From: Streptomyces aureoverticillatus
GTDB taxonomy: Bacteria > Actinomycetota > Actinomycetes > Streptomycetales > Streptomycetaceae
DNA length: 64,000 nucleotides
Assembly (NCBI RefSeq): GCF_014649395.1
Contig: NZ_BMSY01000014.1
Coordinates: 123,385 to 187,384 of the forward strand
Reading direction: 5' to 3'
Shown here: in pieces, positions 35,354 through 44,489 of the stretch
Numbering within the stretch: the stretch's first letter is position 1
How the letters are laid out: every line of letters begins with the position of its first letter
Notes under the pieces: generated by a model
Told to the model about the DNA's origin: nothing
The model's input: only the letters and a program-made list of their open reading frames with translations
Databases searched by the model: none
Program-made: the position numbers and the translations under genes

Positions 35354-38224
35354 ATGCAGACGCCGCCGGACCGGCACCCCTACCCCTCCCACTGGGAGGC
35401 CGACGTGGTGCTGCGCGACGGGGGCACGGCCCGGATCAGGCCCATCACGGCCGAGGACGCGGACCGCCTGGTCAGCTTCTTCGAGCAGGTGTCGGACGAG
35501 TCCAAGTACTACCGCTTCTTCGCGCCGTATCCTCGCCTGTCCGCCAAGGACGTGCACCGCTTCACCCACCACGACCACGTGGACCGCGTGGGCCTCGCGG
35601 CCACCGTGGGCGGCGAGTTCATCGCCACCGTGCGCTACGACCGCATCGACGCCGAGGGCCGCCCCGCGTCGGCGCCCGCCGACGAGGCCGAGGTCGCCTT
35701 CCTCGTCCAGGACGCCCACCAGGGCCGCGGTGTCGCCTCCGCGCTCCTCGAACACATCGCGGCGGTCGCCCGCGAACGCGGCATCCGCCGCTTCGCCGCC
35801 GAGGTCCTGCCCGCCAACACCAAGATGGTCAAGGTCTTCACGGACGCCGGCTACCAGCAGCAGCGCAGCTTCGAGGACGGCGTCGTACGCCTCGAACTCG
35901 ACCTGGAGCCCACCGACCGCTCCGTGGCCGTCCAGCGCGCCCGTGAACAGCGCGCCGAGGCCCGCTCCGTCCAGCGACTCCTCGCGCCCGGCTCGGTCGC
36001 CGTCATCGGCGCGGGCCGCTCTGCGGGCGGCGTCGGCCGCGGCATCCTGCGCAACGTTCTCGGCGCGGGCTTCACCGGGCGCCTCCATGCCGTGAACAGC
36101 GCCCTCCCGGAGGGGACCACCGAGGTCGACGGCGTGCCCGCCCACCGCTCCGTGCGCGACATCCCCGAACCCGTCGACCTCGCCGTCGTCGCCGTACCGG
36201 CCGAGCGCGTCCCGCAGGCCGTCACCGACTGCGGCGAACACGGCGTCCAGGGGCTCGTCGTGATCTCCGCCGGGTACGCCGAGAGCGGCCCCGAGGGCCG
36301 CGAGCGGCAGCGCGAACTCGTCCGCCAGGCACGCTCGTACGGCATGCGGATCATCGGACCCAACGCCTTCGGAGTCATCAACACCTCTCCGGAGGTGCGC
36401 CTCAACGCCTCACTCGCGCCCGAGCTGCCGCCCGCCGGGCGCCTCGGCCTGTTCACCCAGTCCGGCGCCATCGGCATCGCGCTGTTGTCCCGACTGCACC
36501 GCCGCGGCCGCGGCCTGTGGGGCCTGTCCACCTGCGTCAGCGCGGGCAACCGCGCGGACGTCTCCGGCAACGACGTGCTCCAGTACTGGTACGACGACCC
36601 GGACACCGACGTCGCCCTCATGTACCTCGAATCCATCGGCAACCCGCGCAAGTTCACCCGCCTCGCCCGCCGCACCGCCGCCGTGAAGCCCCTGGTCGTC
36701 GTCCAGGGCGCCCGGCACAGCGGCATCGCGCCGACCGGCCACGCGGGCGCCGCCACCCGCCTCCCGCACGCCACGGTGTCCGACCTGCTGCGCCAGGCCG
36801 GGGTGATCCGCGTGGACACGGTGACCGAGCTGGTCGACGCGGGACTGCTGCTCGCCGGGCAGCCGCTGCCCGCCGGACCGCGCGTCGCCATCCTCGGCAA
36901 CTCCGAGTCCCTCGGCCTGCTCACGTACGACGCCTGCGTCGCCGAAGGCCTGCGGCCGCTGCCGCCCCGCGACCTGACGACCGCCGCGGCCCCGGACGAC
37001 TTCCGCGCGGCCCTCACCGCCGCGCTCGCCGACGACGGGTGCGACGCCGTGGTCGTCACCGTCATCCCGTCCCTCGGCGAGTCCACCCGCCAGGGCGAGG
37101 ACAGGTCCCTGGCCGCGGCCCTCCGCGCCGCCGCCGCGAGCTGCCCGGCCAAGCCGGTCACCGTCGTGCACGTCGAGCTGGGCGGCCTCGCCGAAGCGCT
37201 GTCCGCCGCGGCGAGCACCGGGCCGCGCGCCGCCACGGCGGCGGACCTGGCCGACCAGATGCCGCAGCCGCCGACACAGGCGCCCGAGCCCCCGACAGCA
37301 CAGGAACCCCACCCCCCGACATCGCCGGAACAGCCCCCCGAACCCCCGCCCCACCACCGCATCCCCGCCTACCCCGCCGCCGAGCGCGCCGTCCGTGCCC
37401 TCGCCGAAGCCGTCAAGTACGCCCAGTGGCGCCGCGACATCGCCGACCCCGGCAAGGTGCCCGAGTACGACGACATCGACGAGCAGGGGGCGGCCGACCT
37501 CATCGAGCACCTCCTCGACAAGGCCGCCGACCCGCGCGGCCTCACCCTGGAGCCGGACGACGCCCGCCACCTGCTCGGGCGGTACGGCATCGGCGTACGC
37601 CAGGCCCTGCCCGCCCCCGACGCCGACACCGCCGCGCGCGCCGCCCGCGAAGCCGGCTACCCCGTCGCCCTCAAGACCACCGCGCCCCACCTGCGCCACC
37701 GCCCCGATCTCGGCGGCGTCCGCCTCGACCTCGCCGACGAGGAACAACTGCGCCACGCCTACCGGGAACTGACCCACACCCTCGGCAGGCCCGCCGAGCT
37801 GCGCCCGGTCGTCCAGGCCATGGTGGCCCGCGGCGTGGACACCGTCGTACGCGCCGGACACGACCCCGTGGCGGGCGCCGTGCTGTCCTTCGGCCTCGCG
37901 GGCGCGGCCTCCGAGCTCCTCGGGGACACCGCCCACCGGCTCATTCCGGTCACCGACCGCGACGCGGGAACCCTGGTCCGGTCGATCCGGACGGCCCCCC
38001 TCCTGTTCGGCTGGCGCGGCTCGGCCCCCGTGGACACCGCCGCCCTCGAAGAGCTCCTGATGCGTCTCTCGCGGCTCGTCGACGACCACCCCGAAGTGGT
38101 CACCGTCTCCCTGGAGCCGGTCGTCGTCGCCCAGGAGGGGCTGTCCGTCCTCAGCGCCACCGTCCGCCTCGCCCCGCCGCCCGCCCGCGACGACCTGGGC
38201 CCCCGCACCCTGCCCGCGTACTGA
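35354..38224 (+). CDS. GNAT acetyltransferase fused to NDP-forming acyl-CoA synthetase (Pat-like)
   Basis: 956 residues. Residues ~1-190 are a GNAT domain (AEVAFLVQDAHQGRGVASALLEHIAAVARERG, the acetyl-CoA pyrophosphate loop). Residues ~200-620 are CoA-binding and succinyl-CoA-synthetase-like domains (SVAVIGAGRSAGGVGRGILRN; LFTQSGAIGIALLSRLH). A Pro-rich linker (~635-675) precedes a C-terminal ATP-grasp domain (~690-956). The order, GNAT first, matches the PatA-type lysine acetyltransferase described in S. lividans, which acetylates acetoacetyl-CoA synthetase. The synthetase part of that protein is thought to be a regulatory, inactive module. Here the usual active-site His region reads PTGHAGAA, so activity is unclear. 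A deacetylase is not encoded nearby. Confidence 0.88.
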   Translation: MQTPPDRHPYPSHWEADVVLRDGGTARIRPITAEDADRLVSFFEQVSDESKYYRFFAPYPRLSAKDVHRFTHHDHVDRVGLAATVGGEFIATVRYDRIDAEGRPASAPADEAEVAFLVQDAHQGRGVASALLEHIAAVARERGIRRFAAEVLPANTKMVKVFTDAGYQQQRSFEDGVVRLELDLEPTDRSVAVQRAREQRAEARSVQRLLAPGSVAVIGAGRSAGGVGRGILRNVLGAGFTGRLHAVNSALPEGTTEVDGVPAHRSVRDIPEPVDLAVVAVPAERVPQAVTDCGEHGVQGLVVISAGYAESGPEGRERQRELVRQARSYGMRIIGPNAFGVINTSPEVRLNASLAPELPPAGRLGLFTQSGAIGIALLSRLHRRGRGLWGLSTCVSAGNRADVSGNDVLQYWYDDPDTDVALMYLESIGNPRKFTRLARRTAAVKPLVVVQGARHSGIAPTGHAGAATRLPHATVSDLLRQAGVIRVDTVTELVDAGLLLAGQPLPAGPRVAILGNSESLGLLTYDACVAEGLRPLPPRDLTTAAAPDDFRAALTAALADDGCDAVVVTVIPSLGESTRQGEDRSLAAALRAAAASCPAKPVTVVHVELGGLAEALSAAASTGPRAATAADLADQMPQPPTQAPEPPTAQEPHPPTSPEQPPEPPPHHRIPAYPAAERAVRALAEAVKYAQWRRDIADPGKVPEYDDIDEQGAADLIEHLLDKAADPRGLTLEPDDARHLLGRYGIGVRQALPAPDADTAARAAREAGYPVALKTTAPHLRHRPDLGGVRLDLADEEQLRHAYRELTHTLGRPAELRPVVQAMVARGVDTVVRAGHDPVAGAVLSFGLAGAASELLGDTAHRLIPVTDRDAGTLVRSIRTAPLLFGWRGSAPVDTAALEELLMRLSRLVDDHPEVVTVSLEPVVVAQEGLSVLSATVRLAPPPARDDLGPRTLPAY

Positions 38225-38364
38225 CCGGCGCCCACGCGCGCGTACCGACCGGCTCCCGCGTGCCTGCCGAGGGGCGCCCCACCCGCGCGCCGGGACGGCG
38301 CACACGGGGCGCCCACCGGGCCACTGGCACCTCGGGCCAGGCGTCGGGTCGTAGGATGGGCGGC

Positions 38365-38961
38365 ATGGCGAAGACCGGTACGACGACCCAGGGGCTGCGC
38401 GCGGCGATCGAGCGCAGCGGCTATTACCCGGCCCTCGTGGCCGAGGCGGTGGAGGCCGCGATCGGCGGCGAGACCATCGGGTCGTACCTGGTCCACCAGG
38501 AGACCACGTTCGACGCGAACGAAGTGCGCCGCCATGTGACGGTCCTCGTCCTCACGGACACCCGCTTCATCGTCAGCCACACCGACGAGCAGGCGGCCGA
38601 CTCCACCTCCCCGACGCCGTACGCCACCACCTCCACGGAGTCCGTGAAGATCGGCCGGATCTCGTCGGTCGTCGTCAGCCGCGTCGTCGCCAACCCGGAG
38701 AAGTACGTTCCCGGGTCCCTGCCCCGTGAAGTCGTCCTGACCATCGGCTGGGGCGCCGTCGCCCGCATCGACCTGGAGCCCGCCGCCTGCGGCGACCCCA
38801 ACTGCGAGGCCGACCACGGCTACACGGGCAGCTCCACCGCCGACGACCTCAGCCTGCGCGTCAGCGAGGCCGGCGACGGCCCCGACGCGGTCCGCCAGAC
38901 CCTCGCCTTCGCCCAGGCGCTCTCCGAGGCCACCGCGGCCGGCACGGACACCGGCCGCTGA
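38365..38961 (+). CDS. DUF5998 family protein
   Basis: 198 residues from ATG 38365, chosen over ATG 38356 because AGGATGG lies about eight bases upstream of the former. Conserved blocks: GLRAAIERSGYYPALVAEAVEAAIGGE, LVHQETTFDANEVRRHVTVLVLTDTRFIVSHTDEQ and the two-Cys stretch ACGDPNCEADHGYTGSS. No membrane segment. The family has no known activity; the layout resembles a PH-like fold protein, which is inference. Its stop overlaps the ATG of the phosphodiesterase by one base (TGATG), so the two form an operon, probably starting with the preceding synthetase gene. Confidence 0.85.
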   Translation: MAKTGTTTQGLRAAIERSGYYPALVAEAVEAAIGGETIGSYLVHQETTFDANEVRRHVTVLVLTDTRFIVSHTDEQAADSTSPTPYATTSTESVKIGRISSVVVSRVVANPEKYVPGSLPREVVLTIGWGAVARIDLEPAACGDPNCEADHGYTGSSTADDLSLRVSEAGDGPDAVRQTLAFAQALSEATAAGTDTGR

Positions 38962-40202
38962 TGTCCCACCCGTCTTCCGCCACCGCCCCCGACGGAGGGC
39001 GCTCCGCGCCCGCTCCCGCCTCCGCCGCCTGGGACGACGTCCAGCCGCTCGCCCTCGACACCGCCCCCCGGCCCGAGTACGGCGCGGGCTCGCTCGCGGA
39101 CCTGCTGCCCACACTGGCCGCCCACCAGGAAGTCGACGGCTTCGCACCGGTCATCCCCGAGCTCGCCGCCGCCGACCGGAACTGCGTGTTCCTCATCGAC
39201 GGCCTCGGCTGGGAGCAACTGCGCGCCCACCCCGCCGAAGCGCCCTTCCTGACCTCGCTCCTCGGCTCCTCGCGCGGCGGCACCGGCCGCCCCATCACCG
39301 CGGGCTTCCCCGCCACCACGGCGACCTCGCTCGCCTCCGTCGGCACCGGCCTGCCGCCCGGCGCCCACGGCCTGCCCGGCTACACGGTCCGCGACCCCGA
39401 CAGCGGCGAGCTGATGAACCAGCTCCGCTGGCGGCCCTGGACCGACCCGCACGCCTGGCAGCCGTACCCGACGATCTTCCAGCGCGCCCACGACGCGGGC
39501 ATCCACACCGCCCAGGTCTCCTCACCGACCTTCGAGCACACCCCGCTCACCAAGATCGCCCTCAGTGGCGGCACCTTCCGCGGCCGCCTCTCCGGCGAGG
39601 ACCGCATGGACCTCGCCGCCGAACAACTCGCTGCCGCCGACCGCGCCTTGGTGTACACCTACTACGCCGAAGTCGACGGCAAGGGCCACCGCTTCGGTGT
39701 CGACTCCGACGCCTGGCGCGGCCAGCTCATGTACGTCGACCGCCTCGCGCAGCGCCTCGCCGAACAGCTCCCGCCGCGCAGCGCCCTCTACATCACCGCC
39801 GACCACGGCATGATCGACATCCCCTTCGACGACGCGTCGCGCATCGACTTCGACGAGGACTGGGAGCTGCGCGCCGGAGTCGCCCTGCTCGGCGGCGAGG
39901 GCCGCGCCCGGCACGTGTACGCGGTGCCCGGCGCCCAGGACGACGTCCTCACCGTCTGGCGCGAGGTGCTCGGCGAGCAGTTCTGGGTGGCCTCCCGCGA
40001 GGAGGCGATCGCGGCCGGCTGGTTCGGCCCCCGGATCGACGAGCGCGTCCACGGACGCATCGGCGACATCGTCGCCGCCGCTCACGACGACGTCCTCGTC
40101 ATCGCGTCCCAGAAGGAGCCCAAGGAGTCCCTGATGGTCGGCAACCACGGCTCCATGACCCCCGCCGAACAACTCGTGCCACTCCTGGAAGTACGCTCCT
40201 AG
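38961..40202 (+). CDS. Nucleotide pyrophosphatase/phosphodiesterase (alkaline phosphatase superfamily)
   Basis: 413 residues from ATG 38961. NPP-type active site: FLIDGLGWEQL, the nucleophile Thr in GFPATTATSLASVGTGLPPGAHG, then DHGM (TADHGMIDI) and the C-terminal His in NHGSMTPAEQL; these supply the two-zinc ligands. No signal peptide is visible, so it may act in the cytoplasm or be released by another route. It would hydrolyse phosphodiester or pyrophosphate bonds of nucleotides or similar compounds, exact substrate unknown. It is coupled to DUF5998. Confidence 0.88.
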   Translation: MSHPSSATAPDGGRSAPAPASAAWDDVQPLALDTAPRPEYGAGSLADLLPTLAAHQEVDGFAPVIPELAAADRNCVFLIDGLGWEQLRAHPAEAPFLTSLLGSSRGGTGRPITAGFPATTATSLASVGTGLPPGAHGLPGYTVRDPDSGELMNQLRWRPWTDPHAWQPYPTIFQRAHDAGIHTAQVSSPTFEHTPLTKIALSGGTFRGRLSGEDRMDLAAEQLAAADRALVYTYYAEVDGKGHRFGVDSDAWRGQLMYVDRLAQRLAEQLPPRSALYITADHGMIDIPFDDASRIDFDEDWELRAGVALLGGEGRARHVYAVPGAQDDVLTVWREVLGEQFWVASREEAIAAGWFGPRIDERVHGRIGDIVAAAHDDVLVIASQKEPKESLMVGNHGSMTPAEQLVPLLEVRS

Positions 40203-40336
40203 CTGTTTCTCGGGTGCTTCTTGACGCGCACGTCGGCGCCGCTCGACGTCGCCGTCACCGACGGCACCCCACCCCGTACGCCCCCGCGTACCTCTCGTAC
40301 GACTCCGCATCCCGACCGAAAGGCGCTCAACCCACC

Positions 40337-40996
40337 ATGCCTGAGCTGGTGTTCTTCTCCGGAACGATGGACTGCGGGAAGAGCACCCTCGCGCTGCAGA
40401 TCGAGCACAACCGCTCGGCGCGCGGGCTGCAGGGCATGATCTTCGCGCGCAACGACCGCGCGGGCGCCGGCAAGCTCTCCTCACGGCTCGGCCTGGTCAC
40501 CGAGGCCATCGAGGTGGCCGACGACCTCGACATGTACGCCTACCTCGTCGACCACCTCTCGCGCGGCGCCCGCGCCGACTACGTGATCGCCGACGAGGCC
40601 CAGTTCCTCGCGCCCGAACAGATCGACCAACTCGCCCGCGTCGTCGACGACCTGGGCCTGGACGTCTTCGCGTTCGGCATCACCACCGACTTCCGCTCCA
40701 AGCTGTTCCCCGGCTCGCAGCGCCTCGTCGAACTCGCCGACCGCGTCGAGGTCCTCCAGGTCGAGGCCCTGTGCTGGTGCGGCGCCCGGGCCACGCACAA
40801 CGCCCGCACCATCGGCGGCGAGATGGTCGTCGAGGGCGCCCAGGTCGTCGTCGGCGACGTCAACCAGGCGCCCGGCGAAGTGGGTTACGAGGTGCTGTGC
40901 CGCCGTCACCACCGGCGCCGCATGACGGCCGCGTCCGCCCGCGCGGGCGCGCTGTCCCCCGACGTGCTGCCGGTCGACACCTTGGAGCGGTCCTGA
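40337..40996 (+). CDS. tdk: Thymidine kinase
   Basis: 219 residues from ATG 40337 (PELVFFSGTMDCGKST). Type II thymidine kinase: P-loop GTMDCGKST (9-17), Asp-Glu-Ala-Gln of the Walker-B/lasso element (YVIADEAQFL), and a C-terminal cysteine pair (CWCGARATHNART) plus CRRHHRRR as a partial zinc site; the usual fourth Cys is replaced by His. It phosphorylates thymidine with ATP in the salvage pathway. The preceding 134 bp hold its own promoter region. Confidence 0.92.
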   Translation: MPELVFFSGTMDCGKSTLALQIEHNRSARGLQGMIFARNDRAGAGKLSSRLGLVTEAIEVADDLDMYAYLVDHLSRGARADYVIADEAQFLAPEQIDQLARVVDDLGLDVFAFGITTDFRSKLFPGSQRLVELADRVEVLQVEALCWCGARATHNARTIGGEMVVEGAQVVVGDVNQAPGEVGYEVLCRRHHRRRMTAASARAGALSPDVLPVDTLERS

Positions 40997-41056
40997 CACT
41001 CCGAGGTACCTCGGAGGGCGCCGCGAACGTCCGCGGTCACTACGCGTACCTCTGCG

Positions 41057-41872
41057 TCACTCCGCGCCGGACCGCTTCGAGCGGATGAGGGTGAAGATCG
41101 CCCCTTCGGGGTCGGCGACCGTGGCGATCCGTCCGTAACGTCCGGCCTCGGCGGGGCTGATGACATGGCCGCCCAGCTCGACCACTCGCGCCGCCGAGGC
41201 GTCCACGTCCAGCGTCTCGAAGTACGTCATCCAGTGCGCGCCCCGGTCGCGCGGCAGCGCCTGGCCCACGCCGCGCACCGACGCCACCGGACGGCCGCCC
41301 AGGGACAGGGTCAGGTAGTCCAAGTCCGCGTCCGCGGACGCCTCTTCGTCGTAGCCGAACACCGTCTGGTAGAACTTCGCCACGTCCACGGTCTCGCGGG
41401 TCAGCAGTTCGTTCCACGTCGGCGTGCCCGGCACCCCCGCGACGCCCGCGCCCGTGTGCGCCGCCGCCTGCCAGATGCCGAACACCGCGCCCGCCGGGTC
41501 GGACGCGACCGCCATGCGCCCCGCCTTGCCCGCGACCAACGGCCCGACCCCCACCGTGCCGCCGCAGTGCCGCACCGTCTCGGCTGTCGCGTCCGCGTCG
41601 TCCGACGCCAGATACGGGGTCCACGCGATGGGGAGCTGCCGGTCGGGCAGCTGCCCGATGCCCGCCACCTCGTAGCCGTCGAGCAGCGCCCGCACATAGG
41701 GGCCGAGCTGCTGGGGCCCGGGCCGGTACGTCCAGCCGAACAGCGCCGCGTAGAACTCCTGGGTCGCAGCCACGTCGTGCGCCATCAGGCTCACCCAGCA
41801 GGGCGTGCCGGGTGTGTGCCGCGCGCTCTGGGCGCGCCGGTCGTCCGGCCACCGTGCCTCGGTCATCGTCAC
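41057..41872 (-). CDS. VOC-superfamily protein with two glyoxalase-like domains
   Basis: 271 residues from ATG 41872 (a second ATG six bases on is possible). Two consecutive betaalphabetabetabeta modules: ~22-130 (PCWVSLMAHDVAATQEFYAALFGW, then GIWQ) and ~150-265 (PTWNELLTRETVDVAKFYQTVFGYDE, then GRIATVADPEGAIFTLI). Metal ligands are not clearly placed (His/Glu positions vary), so binding rather than catalysis is possible, as in the 27-kDa antigen/hydroxylase-like group. The two modules fold as one unit. Function unknown. Confidence 0.85.
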   Translation of the reverse strand: MTMTEARWPDDRRAQSARHTPGTPCWVSLMAHDVAATQEFYAALFGWTYRPGPQQLGPYVRALLDGYEVAGIGQLPDRQLPIAWTPYLASDDADATAETVRHCGGTVGVGPLVAGKAGRMAVASDPAGAVFGIWQAAAHTGAGVAGVPGTPTWNELLTRETVDVAKFYQTVFGYDEEASADADLDYLTLSLGGRPVASVRGVGQALPRDRGAHWMTYFETLDVDASAARVVELGGHVISPAEAGRYGRIATVADPEGAIFTLIRSKRSGAE

Positions 41873-42307
41873 TCTCTCCTCGGGCCCTCGTGACTTCGAC
41901 AGCCGGGCGATGACGTACGACGACCGAAGGGGACCGACAGAGTTCGAGATATGTCATCTGTTGTCTGCCGACTGCCATCCGTCATCGCCCAGCCGCTGCC
42001 ACTCCGCTTCGCTTCCGCTTCGGTTCCTCGTCCGAACACGCGTACCCTCGCCGCGCGTATGCCCCGTCCGTGCAGATGCTCGCACCACCTGTCGCGCGGC
42101 GCTCTCCGGCCGCGCCGTGCTCGCGGGCATCCTCGCGGAGGATGCCCGGTTTGCCATTTCTCATCCGTTAACACGCGATTGCCGGGTTGTGTCCATCTGC
42201 GGTACGCGGCGTGCCCGTTTCCGTACGCCGCGTGTCCGGGCGGGTCCGGCCGAGCAGGTTATCCGGAGCCGGGCGCGGCGGCCACCCCGTACGCAAGGAT
42301 GGTGGCC
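41873..42307. other. 435-bp divergent gap containing an isolated terminator-like hairpin
   Basis: The gap lies between the VOC gene (minus) and the sulfurtransferase gene (plus). No open frame is well supported. A perfect 11-bp hairpin (CGGGCATCCTC at 42124-42134, GCG loop, complement 42138-42148) is followed by GTTTGCCATTTCT. A terminator is not expected between divergent promoters, so a short transcript or a leader attenuator may exist here. Confidence 0.5.
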
Positions 42308-43162
42308 ATGAATGCCATCATCTCCGCACCCGAACTCGCGAGCGAGCTGTCGGGTGAGAATCCGCCAGTGCTGCTCGACGTCCGCTGGCAGTTGAGCGTG
42401 GCCAAGGCGGCCGGTGAGCCGCCCTTCGACGGCCGGGCCGCGTATGCCGCCGGGCATCTTCCGGGAGCCGTGTTCGTCGACCTGGACGCGGATCTCGCGG
42501 GCCCCGCGGGCGCCCGGGGGCGGCACCCTCTTCCGGATGCCGACCACTTCGGCGCGGTGATGCGCGCGGCCGGGGTCTCGGCGGACCGGCCGGTCGTCGT
42601 GTACGACGGCGGGCAGGGCTGGGCGGCCGCGCGTGCCTGGTGGCTGCTGCGCTGGACGGGGCACCCGGCGGTGCGGGTCCTCGACGGCGGGCTCGCGGCG
42701 TGGACGGGGGAGCTGGAGTCCGGCGAGGCGACCGCGGCGACCGAGGGCACCTTCGTGCCCGTGCCGGGTTCCGTGGAGCTTCTGGACGCGGACGGCGCGG
42801 CGTCTCTCGCCCGCTCGGGCCTGCTCCTGGACGCGCGCGCGGCCGAGCGCTACCGCGGCGACGTCGAGCCGATCGACCGCGTCGGCGGCCACATCCCGGG
42901 CGCGGTCTCGGCGCCCACCACGGAGAACGTCGCCGCCGACGGCCGCTTCCGCCCCGCGGAGGAGCTGGCGGCCCGCTTCAAGTCCCTGGGAGCCTCCGGC
43001 ACTTCACGAGTGGGCGTGTACTGCGGCTCGGGCGTCTCCGGAGCCCACCAGGTCCTGGCGCTCGCGGTGGCCGGGATTCCGGCGGCGCTGTACGTCGGTT
43101 CGTGGTCGGAGTGGTCGTCGGATCCGGAGCGGCCGGTGGCCACGGGGGCGGAGCCGCAGTAG
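42308..43162 (+). CDS. Sulfurtransferase (thiosulfate/3-mercaptopyruvate type)
   Basis: 284 residues from ATG 42308, chosen over ATG 42299 because AAGGA lies eight bases upstream. Two rhodanese domains: an inactive N-terminal one (~5-135, LLDVRW and DGGQGWAAARAWWLLRWTGHPAVRVLDGG) and a catalytic C-terminal one with Cys239 in the loop CGSGVSG. That loop is near the CGSGVTA of mercaptopyruvate sulfurtransferases rather than CRKGVTA of thiosulfate enzymes. It transfers sulfane sulfur to cyanide or thiols in the cytoplasm. It is followed by repeat DNA and a strong terminator. Confidence 0.92.
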   Translation: MNAIISAPELASELSGENPPVLLDVRWQLSVAKAAGEPPFDGRAAYAAGHLPGAVFVDLDADLAGPAGARGRHPLPDADHFGAVMRAAGVSADRPVVVYDGGQGWAAARAWWLLRWTGHPAVRVLDGGLAAWTGELESGEATAATEGTFVPVPGSVELLDADGAASLARSGLLLDARAAERYRGDVEPIDRVGGHIPGAVSAPTTENVAADGRFRPAEELAARFKSLGASGTSRVGVYCGSGVSGAHQVLALAVAGIPAALYVGSWSEWSSDPERPVATGAEPQ

Positions 43163-43227
43163 TGGCGCTGTCGCGGCCGGAGGGGTGTGTCCGGGACGGT
43201 CGGTCCCCGCCGCTTCGGTCGCCGCCG

Positions 43228-43334
43228 CTGTGGTGGGTGACAGGCGTGGCTGTTGTGGGTGACGAGCGCTGCCGTCGTAGGTGACGAGCGCGCTGTTGTG
43301 GGTGACGAGCGCCGCTGTTGTGGGCGACGAGTGA
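43228..43334. repeat. Five ~21-bp tandem repeats downstream of the sulfurtransferase gene
   Basis: About five units with the core TTGTGGGTGACGAGCG starting near 43228, 43250, 43272, 43292 and 43314. The last unit runs into the 5' arm of the following terminator. Confidence 0.85.
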
Positions 43335-43370
43335 AGGGCCTGTACGCATTCCGCGTACAGGCCCTTCACT
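43330..43370. terminator. Terminator between sulfurtransferase and sepH
   Basis: A perfect 18-bp stem (43330-43347 with 43353-43370) around ATTCC. It lies between converging genes. Confidence 0.92.
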
Positions 43371-43427
43371 GGATTCTCGCCTCGTCCGGCCGACGCGCGC
43401 CCGGCGCTCTTCCTGCTTGCCGGGCGC

Positions 43428-44489
43428 CTACTCCTGTTTCTTGCGCCGGGTGCCGAACACGATCTCGTCCCAGCTCGGGACGGCGGCGCGGCGGCCGGGG
43501 CGGACGCCGTCGGCCTCGGCCTGCCGGTCCGTGGAGCCGACGAGGCGGTCGCGGTGGCTGGCCACGGCGCGCGGCATCAGGACGTCCGCGTAGGCGGAGC
43601 CGGCGCCGGCGGCCGTCGCCGGGGGTTCCTCGGCCTCCGGCTCCTGCTCGGGCTCCTCCTGTGCGGACGGCAGTTCGGCGGGTGTCGTGGCGGGACGTTC
43701 CGGGACGACCATGTCGCCGCGGAAGCTCGGCACGGCCTCCAGGAGGCTGGTGAGCGAGTCGCGTTCACGCTCCTGCTCGGCGGCGGGCGCCTCCGGCTCC
43801 TGCTCGGGCTCCGACGCCGGGGCGCCGGGGCGCTCCAGGGCGCGGTCGAGCGGCCGGTCCCGGGGGAGCCGGGCGATGCGCGGCACGAACGGGAAGCTGG
43901 GCTCGGGCGCCGCGATGTCGTCGGTCTCGCCGATCAGGGCACGGGCCTCGTCGTCGACGGCCTGGACGAGCCGCCGGGGCGGGTCGTACGTCCAGCTCGC
44001 GGAGTGCGGCTCGGTCGCGACGCGGTAGACGAGCAGGACCTCCCAGGTGCCGTCGTCGCGGCGCCAGGAGTCCCACTGGACCGATTCCTTGTCGGCGCCG
44101 CGCAGCAGCAGCCGCTCCTGGACGGCCTCGCCCAGCTGGGGGCCGGTGTTCTCGCCGGGACGGCGCACGGGTGTCTTCCGGGCCCGCTCGGCCATGAAGG
44201 CGCGCTCGGCGAGCACGGGGCCCTCGAAGCGGCGGACACGGTCGACGGGGATACCGGCGAGCGAGGCGACCTCTTCCGCACTGGCACCGGCACGTATACG
44301 GGCCTGGATGTCGCGGGGGCGGAGGTGGCTCTCCACCTCGATCTCGATCTGTCCGAGCCGCGGCCGGTCGCCGCGCACGGCGGCGCGCAGCCGTTCGTCG
44401 ATCGGAAGCGTGTACTCCGTGCTGTCCGCAGCCTTCAGCACCAGCCGTGTGCCGTCGTTGCTGACGGCCACGACACGCAGTTCGGGCAT
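43428..44489 (-). CDS. sepH: SepH, cell-division protein that stimulates FtsZ assembly
   Basis: 353 residues from ATG 44489 (GGAGG five bases upstream; the extension to 44576 is leader). The N-terminal DUF3071 domain (~1-165) includes the helix-turn-helix-like element DIQARIRAGASAEEVASLAGIPVDRVRRFEGPVLAER and the WDSWRRDDGTWEVLLVYR block. A Pro/Glu-rich disordered region (~200-320) follows and a basic C-terminus (GRRAAVPSWDEIVFGTRRKKQE) ends the protein. In Streptomyces SepH supports sporulation and vegetative septation by helping FtsZ filaments assemble and bundle. The gene stands alone. Confidence 0.95.
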   Translation of the reverse strand: MPELRVVAVSNDGTRLVLKAADSTEYTLPIDERLRAAVRGDRPRLGQIEIEVESHLRPRDIQARIRAGASAEEVASLAGIPVDRVRRFEGPVLAERAFMAERARKTPVRRPGENTGPQLGEAVQERLLLRGADKESVQWDSWRRDDGTWEVLLVYRVATEPHSASWTYDPPRRLVQAVDDEARALIGETDDIAAPEPSFPFVPRIARLPRDRPLDRALERPGAPASEPEQEPEAPAAEQERERDSLTSLLEAVPSFRGDMVVPERPATTPAELPSAQEEPEQEPEAEEPPATAAGAGSAYADVLMPRAVASHRDRLVGSTDRQAEADGVRPGRRAAVPSWDEIVFGTRRKKQE

